Of a stretch of 64,000 nt of DNA, positions 56,948-64,000 are shown in pieces. The stretch is from the NCBI RefSeq assembly GCF_007655135.1, contig NC_045128.1:15020230-15084229 (forward strand), given 5' to 3'. The stretch comes from Punica granatum. Its lineage: Eukaryota; Streptophyta; Magnoliopsida; Myrtales; Lythraceae. Each line of letters starts with the position of its first letter. Positions within the stretch are counted from its first letter, which is position 1. Position numbers and translations under genes: made by a program. The notes under the pieces were generated by a model, which was not told the DNA's origin, did no database searches, and saw only the letters and a program-made list of their open reading frames with translations.

Positions 56948-58545
56948 GAAATTAAGTGCAATTAAGTGAGAAAAAGTGCAATTAAGGGCAAGGATTAGGG
57001 GGATCCGAATTTTTAATCAAGATAGGGATGGAGACTTCTTCAAAATGCATTAATGACGAAGAGCCAAATGCATTGATGGTGAATTGAACTTGAAGTGTAA
57101 AATTGAAAGACTTAGATATTTGTTTGGGCAAGTTGATCAAGAGAAGACAAGAGGTAATGGAGAGGCCGGTCATGGAGAATTACGGCTGCCCTAGGGCAGC
57201 CCATGGGTCCCACGGGCTTTGAGGGAAATTCAGGACGAAGTTCGGGTTTCGATTAATTGCGTGTTCGAGGTTTGTCGCTCAAACAAACGTCGAATTGTCA
57301 ATGTGCGGGTGAAAACGGTTTAAATGAGCCCGAAATCATCCATTTTACCCAAATGAATGCTCGTGTGGTTTTTGGGTTCGGAAGCCGATTTTGCTCATTT
57401 CAAGAGATCAGAGTAAAGTTAGTCGTTTCGGAATGCGTATCTCATATCTGCATTCTGCATTGGTCATTATGATGTGCATTGTCAATCAGATTGCAAATTT
57501 GACCAATAAGCCGGTATTGCAAATGTGAAACCGGAGACGTCCTAGGAGTCCGAAACCGGATTTCTCAAAATGCTTTCTGAGTTGGTTAGATGATCCGGAG
57601 ATTGCTACAATTTTTGTTCGTTGAGAACAGACCCCGAAGGATTGAAAAAGTGCATCTGAGACTCTAAAAGCATTGTTCTGAGGGCCTAGATGACTTGTGA
57701 GATTTCATCTGAGGATTTTACATTGAGTTTTGGGATGAGTAGCACTGTATTGGCCAACCATCTAATGTCAAGTTTCTGTCAAAAGGACCTCCAGTTATGA
57801 ATTTCCATTCAAAATGATCTTTTCTACCATTCGGAGGTCATTCGGGAAACTGAAAGGGATATTGCAGTCTGATTTGCCCAATTGCGTCTGTTCGCTGTAG
57901 TTTTTGGAGCAATGCATGGCTAACTTGGATTGCCGATATTCTGTCAGAGCAGTCTCCGGATATGGTTTTCCGTTGAAAGGTATGCTTGTTTTGCCACTCG
58001 GGAGTTGTTCGAGGTGTCTACGTGACTTCCAAAGAACAATCTGAAGTAATGCTCATGCTCTGTATAATTGTTGGATGTGACTGCATTTGACATCGGGCAC
58101 TAACTTTTATCTGGTGAACCGGTGTTTTTGGACTCTCACTAAAAAGTTGTCTGTATACAGAAAATTATTCTTTATAGAGCAGATGATCTGCGAAATGTGT
58201 TTGAAGACACTTTTCATCTGTTTGGTACCGCAAGGGATTTTGGAGTCTAATATTAGATATTTTCTGATGGTTGAGTGAACCAGTAGAAAATAACATTGTC
58301 GGTGATGTATACTGAAAACGCCGGTTTGGATGCTGTTTAGGCTCTCTATATACTTTGTACGTCGCTGGATAATTTTGTATGTTCTTCTATCATGTGCTTG
58401 AATCATCTGCTTGTTTCTGTTGACTTGAGAATGAATAGCAACTTGCCACTCTGTCGAGTCCTCTTCTGCATCGATACTCAAGTCAGGGCCTGAATCATTG
58501 CTGATGTGCATTACTTGAATTGGTGAGCCAAATGGGGTGCTAACA

Positions 58546-60055
58546 CTCTTCAAATACAATGAGAGCATAAATTACATGTAGACTCCCCAGAAGTGTCTCA
58601 AATTCTAATTTTCCAACGAAGTGCATACTTCACTTCGATTAACCTTAGACACAACTTGTGCTCTAGAAGGGCCCAAAACAACTTTTTGTCTGTCCTTCGT
58701 AAATGTATAGCTGTTTCGATAACCATCCGTGTTGAGTTCTTTTGTCGAATTTCCATGGTCTACCTAATAACAAATGGCATGCATCCATGGGAATAACATC
58801 ACACCATACTTCATCATGATACATCTTGCTAATTGAGAATGAAACTGGACATCTCTTATTCACTTTCAGTTCCTTTATTAAGCCACTTCAATTTATAAGG
58901 GCGTAGATAAGTCTCCATTCTCAACTTCAGCTTCTCAACCATCTCAACTGAAATAATGTTAGCACATGCTCCACTATCAATTATGACATTGCATGCCTTG
59001 CCATGGGTGCTACATCTGGTGTGGAATTATGTTGTGTCGAAGCCACTCTTCGTTTTCATCATACGTGGCGCTTAAACTCCTCTGGACTATAAGCATATCA
59101 CCTCGGCCAGCATAGGTGACTTCTTCTTCTTCTTCTTCTTCTTTTTTCCGCACGTTCATCCTCACAAACTCCGTCGACTTCTTCAAAATCTTCTTCCCTC
59201 TAGGTGACTACCTTGCGGTTTGGACAATCTACTGCAATATACCCTAAACCATGACACTTAAAAGCACTTTTTGGAGTTCGTGGTCGATGAGCCAACTTGC
59301 TTAGACGTGTCTCTGCAATTTCCCATAGATTCAGTCTTCATGTTTGTTGCTCTTGATGAAGGTGTGGACTTTGAAGACGTTGCACTCCCCTTGTTGAAGT
59401 TTCCATCACGACCAACAACCTTGAAGCTTCCCTTGCGACATTCATTTTGTTGTTTCTCAACTTTCAACACAAGCTTCCTAACATTATTAAAACTCCAATA
59501 GGGTTGCAAAGATACGATTTCAACAATCTCCCCTTTTAGTCTGCCTAAATATCGAGCAATGGTTTGCTCCTCCGGCTCCGAGATATCGCACTTCAACATC
59601 AAGTGTTCAAACTCCATCGTGTAATCTTCTACTGATTGATCTCGCTGCCTCAGATTGTGCAACTGCATGAAGACATCTTGCCGATAGTTCTCGTCTTCAT
59701 CTTTTCTCATGTCATATTCTTGCTTCTCCCTTCACGAGCCCTTGTTTCTTAAGATTCTCCCACCATAAGGAAGCATAACTTTTAAGTTTGAGAGCAACTA
59801 ACTTCACCTTACTCTCCTCTTGGAGATTCTTATAATCAAAAATTCGCTCCAAGGTGTAAAAGCCAACCAATAAAATAAATAGGTTGAGATTTGCCCTTGA
59901 ATGTTGGAATCTCAATCTTGATGCTAAAGTCTTGATCTTGATTCCACCGATTGACTTGATGTGTAGACGAGTCGTCGCTCGAGATGCCGTTACAACCCCT
60001 CAATCTGACGACGTAGCTCTGCACAATGCGCCCTCAAATAGGATTCCTAGCCATA
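58546..60055 (-). pseudogene. Ty3/gypsy gag and protease, 5' half of the element split by unit B
   Basis: From right to left: gag N-terminal and middle region at 59712-60024 and 59258-59710 (QDVFMQLHNLRQRDQSVEDY, EPEEQTIARYLG), a zinc knuckle CFKCHGLGYIAVDC near 59225-59275 whose His is replaced by Tyr, an acidic stretch encoded by a GAA/GAG run (CTT repeats near 59129-59152), the protease active site IIDSGACANIIS near 58960-59000 with an intact D-S-G, and the MDACHLLLGRPW motif at 58663-58863. Stops and frameshifts separate the pieces. The reading continues across unit B into the reverse transcriptase half at 53433 and below. Confidence 0.85.
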
Positions 60056-60067
60056 GCTCTGATACCA
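60056..60067 (-). other. Primer binding site of the split Ty3/gypsy element
   Basis: The minus strand reads TGGTATCAGAGC exactly, complementary to plant initiator tRNA-Met, three bases from the LTR that starts at 60071. Confidence 0.88.
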
Positions 60068-60070
60068 AAT

Positions 60071-60650
60071 TGATATTGGCATGGTATGAGATGACAAATG
60101 TGGAAGGAGAGGATGAGATTTCAAACCCTAAGGATACAAATATCACCACTTTAGAGAAAGGAAGTCGAGATAAAATACTATCTTGGAGATACAGATATCA
60201 CCACTCTAATAATCGTGTAGCCGAATCACCATCTTAGGAGGCTAATTCAAGGATACAAAAACGATTTTTACCACTCTAGGATAACTCGAGAGATATAGAA
60301 CGTAAAGATTGCACAAAGTAAACTCCAATATTATTAATCAACCATGTCTTCTCTTACAATGAGAAATCCCTATTTATAGACTCAAGACAAATATCTAGAC
60401 TCTTAGATAGGAAACTTACATGTAAGGAGCTTTCCTAATATAAAATAGAAAACTAACATTTAAGATACTTCCCAAACATAAAATAGGAAATTATGATATT
60501 CTCTTCCTAAATTCAAAGACAATGAACATATTTTCTTTCTAGAAGACTAATAAAAGAAATAAGAATCATCCTTATGTAGCATTATCTTCATGAATGAAAA
60601 TAACCTCGTCTTGAATTTGATATTCATTGTTGGGCTAATTCATCACATCA
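60071..60650 (-). repeat. 5' LTR of the split Ty3/gypsy element
   Basis: Begins TGATATTGGCATGG next to the primer site. A TATA-like TATAAATAGG (minus strand, near 60370) gives the direction. The right end is uncertain; CATCACATCA near 60641-60650 is the best CA candidate. The partner LTR is not in the window because the element is cut off at about 51485. Confidence 0.6.
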
Positions 60651-61942
60651 AGTTGGGCCTACTCTCCAATGGACCTTATCAAGTTGGGTAACAACTTCCT
60701 TGATTGGGAAGAAAATATATTCGGAAGGGTAGAAATGCTGAGTGAGCTTGTGCATGGACATGCTTTTGATTGGTATTGAATACATGAAGCTCTTATTGCA
60801 TAATTTAATTGTTCGAGTAAGTATAATACTAAATAAATAAGAAAAGGTCCGTGTAGTGTACAGGAAGTAAACTATAATAGTATAAGATATAAGATAGGGT
60901 AAGATATATTTAAAGTATTTATATTAAATGCACAATGGTTGTGATCACGAAAGATTCAAATTGCTGGCATTGGTTTACGATGAGGATGCAGTCAATTGGC
61001 AACACACCTAGAGGTATGCCTTATGCTGTTTGATTGATTCAAGTTGATTTTTCCATGAAAATGAAAGGACAAAAAAGCACTGATTTATTTATTTATTTGC
61101 TTTGGAAGATAATTATGAAAAAGAAAAGTAACTTAATTAGATGTCCCAAAGGTATTGAGAGGTCATTTGTGATTGCGATTGCGATTGGATATTTCATAAT
61201 CATTTTTTATATATAATTTTAAGCATACTTGGTATTTAGTGTGAGTTCTTGAAATCACGGTTTGGATTTTGGGTTGAAATTTCGGTTGCAACTGTGATTT
61301 TCTCAAGAACGTTAATAAGTTTTTATAAAATCTATTTCTATTTATTCTGTTTCAACTAATTACCTTTCTTATTTTCAGTAATTTTAAATTAATTTCTTCT
61401 AAATATTTTAATTTATCTTGAAATCAATACTTATTTTTTCAATAATTTTACTTTAGTATTTCTCGATTAAGCACGGCACTTTCAAATGAAGCTCGAGTCT
61501 GATGTGATGCTCCGTTGCTCCATCGTGGGGGTGCCTTCTCTGTGAGTGCGCTCTGGCGCATATAAACATGACGCGACCTTACGAAGAAAAATCCCCGACA
61601 ACACTCACTCACACCGACCAAGAGACGGACATAAACAATTGCAACTTGCAACTCCAATTTTTCACGTGCCTTAATTTCATGTGCTCCATAGTGCCTTTCC
61701 TTTTTCTTAGTACAAATGCAAAAGCATCAACAGGTCATAGATCAGACAGCGTCCACACCCACCCTGACAATTATTCCTCCGACGACCCCGGCCGAAAAGA
61801 ACAAACCTCTCCTCCTCCTCTCCCTTTCTCCGATCGTTCCTCCGCCGCCCAAATCGACGACCCGAGTCAATAAACCTTCTTCTTCTTTATTCACTTCTCG
61901 GAAGGCCTCGATCAGTCAGTGAGCTCTCTTCAGTGGGCAAAA
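60651..61942. other. Intergenic DNA and upstream region of the OPR-like gene
   Basis: No gene until the OPR start codon. A TATATAAAC-type motif at about 61558-61567 (CATATAAACATG) and a CT-rich patch at 61796-61836 just before the start codon are promoter/leader candidates for the gene. Open frames at 61568-61873 and 61716-61922 overlap this leader and show no domain. Confidence 0.4.
61558..61567 (+). promoter_or_regulatory. Possible TATA box of the OPR-like gene
   Basis: CATATAAACA lies about 380 bases before the start codon. That leaves a long leader, so a closer unrecognised start site is equally possible. Confidence 0.25.
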
Positions 61943-62297
<355 letters not shown>

Positions 62298-62446
62298 TAA
62301 GCAGGTTCTTTCTTGTAATTTTCCACGAGGTGAAGGGGCATTTGTGGGAATTCGTCATCTTGCTTTTATGAGTGGGCATCAGTGGGTCGAATAGTCGGCA
62401 AGGCATGATCGGCCACTCCACGACTCACTCGCACCAAAAAGTTTCA

Positions 62447-62677
62447 GGCTGCTTTTGGTTTCGTAATGTTATTTTAGAATCACAATTCTAATTTAACTAT
62501 ACCCACTACAAAACAAAATAACTCATACAAAGTCAAATAGTGGGCCCTATTTATATCACTTTTTTTCACAACAAAACAAAATAATTCATACAAAGTCAAA
62601 GGGTAGGTCTCATTTATACCATTCTTTTTCAAAATCAAAATATAATTTTAAAATCCTACTATAAAACCAAACGCAGC
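62447..62677. mobile_element. MITE in intron 2 of the OPR-like gene, copy 1
   Basis: The ends form an inverted repeat, GGCTGCTTTTGGTTT at the left and AAAACCAAACGCAGC at the right. TTCA at 62443-62446 and 62678-62681 may be a target duplication. Inside, a unit of the form ACAAAACAAAATAACTCATA followed by CAAAGTCAAA occurs twice, about 70 bp apart. Confidence 0.72.
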
Positions 62678-62681
62678 TTCA

Positions 62682-62914
62682 AAGTTTCAATATAGAATTT
62701 TAAAATCAGATTTTGATTTAAAAAAAGAGTGATATAAATGATTATATATGGGTGCCACCCATTGACTTTATATGAATTATTTTGATTTGTTGTGGAAAAA
62801 AGAGTGGGATAAATGAGGCTCACCCTTTTACTTTGTATGAGTTATTTTATTTTGTTGTAGGTAAAATTAATTTAAAGTGTAATTTTAAAATCACACTTTG
62901 AAACCAAACAAGCC
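62682..62914. mobile_element. MITE in intron 2, inverted copy 2
   Basis: Reverse complement of the copy at 62447-62677 over almost the full length (it ends CTTTGAAACCAAACAAGCC). It lacks a clear left terminal repeat. With its neighbour it makes an inverted pair of about 230 bp per arm with almost no spacer, and would fold as a hairpin in the intron RNA. Confidence 0.75.
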
Positions 62915-63394
62915 ATTAGCTATCGGATATTTTGCTCCTCTTTATTTTCTCTTGTTTTTTGGTGTGATCACGGTTGTCCTCGATCGAAATCATGCTCGAA
63001 CATTGGTTTAGCTTTTGGCACAAGGTACTTTGAGTGGGTCTTGGACTCTTACATTCCGGTAATCGTAAACTTAGTCCACCAAAGGTTCGGATTAAAAGCA
63101 GGAAAGAGCTGGGAAGGGTCCAGTTTGGCTTAACTGTAGGGAGCAACTTTTAAGTACTTTTTTTTTTTCTTGCAATTTCCAGTGAACAAAATCTCTAATG
63201 AACAAGGTGGAATCTGAATAGTTATCAGCTAAATATAGATTAGATTAGAAATTTAGATTACGTCTTCAAATTAAGCCAATAATGAAACTATATTTTATGT
63301 CTGCATAGCTTTTTCTTAATGAAGTTTCTTAAAAGGAAATATATTCTTATGTATAAGATATAAGATATGGTTGGGATAGTGGGGAAGGAATCAA
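62915..63394. other. Intron 2 sequence, no exon recognised
   Basis: I looked for the next OPR exon, expected to begin with a region like FPHVPGIYS, and did not find it on the plus strand. The minus-strand frame at 62916-63146 has no domain. Confidence 0.45.
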
Positions 63395-63409
63395 ATCTTG
63401 GAGAGCGGA

Positions 63410-63596
63410 ACTAACGTTGGTTGGTTCAAGCGGTTCGGTGTTTGTTTCGCTTAAGTAAGGTTTCGGATTCCAGTCCATGTGAATGTGGAAAATTCATATT
63501 GGGAGAGTTTTACCCCTTATTGGGATAACCTGGCTCAACTGGATTAGTCGGGATCCAATTGGGCTTATGAATACCTGGGTTTACATCTAAAAAAGT
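63410..63596 (+). mobile_element. tRNA-derived SINE, 187 bp, with perfect 15-bp target duplication
   Basis: ATCTTGGAGAGCGGA occurs exactly at 63395-63409 and 63597-63611. The element between has a box-A-like TGGTTCAAGCGGTT near 63423 and a box-B-like GGTTTCGGATTCCAGTCC near 63459, the internal polymerase III promoter of tRNA-derived SINEs, and ends in ACATCTAAAAAAGT. It lies in the OPR intron in the sense direction. The perfect duplication suggests a rather recent insertion. Confidence 0.88.
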
Positions 63597-63611
63597 ATCT
63601 TGGAGAGCGGA

Positions 63612-64000
63612 GCATATCTAACAAATATTATATCTGACAAATATTTGGATTGGGACGCGCCATTTAGATCATCTGACATAAATGCTTTCTTAATATAGAT
63701 TCTTGAACTAATCTATGATCTTGCGTGTTTTGAGTAACAAGAGCCCGTACTTGCACCGCGTGATTTGCTATTATGTAATTATTTTTGATAATGTTTTAAA
63801 TATTTTTAAAAGTAATAACTCAATTTTAAAAAGTGATAATGTTGCCTATTATTAATAATGAATTGAAATAATATTATTAATAACTCATAGACAAGGAGTT
63901 TGATAATAATATTGTCTTATAAACTGCAATTCGATTTGTTTCTCACGGTTTTCTTAAGTATTGCTTAAAGACAAAAAATTGTAAGACTGGAAAAACTTTA
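63612..64000. other. AT-rich end of the window, intron continues
   Basis: No exon, repeat boundary or RNA gene is recognised. The OPR-like gene must continue beyond the window if it is intact. Confidence 0.45.

Larger units (their letters stand above)
53439..58545 (-). mobile_element. Giant solo-LTR-like unit B, 5.1 kb
   Basis: Bounded by the perfect 5-bp duplication CTCTT (53434-53438 and 58546-58550). In the plus view it starts TGTACGGACCCG and ends GGTGCTAACA, so it has TG...CA ends. It interrupts a gypsy pol frame exactly, which confirms both boundaries. It has no open frames with domains and no terminal repeats of its own, so a solo LTR left by recombination between two LTRs is the best reading. 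Its 5.1 kb length is comparable to the roughly 5-kb LTRs known in Ogre elements. The promoter candidate near 56937-56947 reads leftward. Confidence 0.72.

Noticed and set aside
31039..58545. Units A and B as the two LTRs of one very large element
   Set aside because: They are strongly diverged, each has its own flanking duplication, and B sits inside a separate gypsy element, so they are independent insertions.

Overview
This window looks like nuclear DNA from a flowering plant, probably a woody eudicot. It is AT-rich and gene-poor, densely packed with plant-type LTR retrotransposons, MITEs and tRNA-derived SINEs, and has one spliced plant gene at its right edge. The only host gene I can support is the 5' part of a 12-oxophytodienoate-reductase-like (OPR) gene at 61943-62296 (+). 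Two exons are visible and the gene runs off the window. The species cannot be fixed from the sequence alone.

Layout. From 1 to 13 kb there is AT-rich intergenic DNA with foldback MITEs (965-1195, 3570-3913, 6490-6986, 9830-10270), two old SINE copies, a CACTA end at 9023, and a nested Tourist-like MITE at 10885-12263. From 13301 to 18810 lies a whole Mutator-like element with long terminal inverted repeats, a perfect 9-bp target duplication and a decayed MuDR transposase on the minus strand. From 18.8 to 23.7 kb is intergenic DNA with two short tandem duplications and a 558-bp hAT-type MITE that carries a tRNA-like segment. From 23757 to 27810 is a rearranged Ty3/gypsy element (-) in an LTR-pol-gag-LTR-gag-LTR arrangement, lacking reverse transcriptase. 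A 1.0-kb non-autonomous hAT element sits at 29718-30737.

The centre of the window is a nest. A 5.4-kb TG...CA-type unit (A, 31039-44413), best read as a giant solo LTR, is split by a young full-length Ty1/copia element (33779-41705). The copia element has LTRs of 1629 bp that differ at about 11 positions and a 5-bp target duplication TGGTA, but its pol carries one nonsense codon and one frameshift. To the right are a decayed small LTR element (44762-48517) with part of another element inside it, then the 5' part of a third giant-LTR-like unit (C, 49678 to about 51484). A Ty3/gypsy element on the minus strand (51485-60650) is split by a second 5.1-kb giant LTR (B, 53439-58545, target duplication CTCTT).

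The genes do not form a pathway. What they record is a history: old gypsy and hAT/MULE layers, then giant-LTR insertions that became solo LTRs, then a recent copia insertion into one of them. The OPR gene's second intron holds an inverted MITE pair and a SINE with a perfect 15-bp target duplication, so transposable elements also shape the one recognisable gene.
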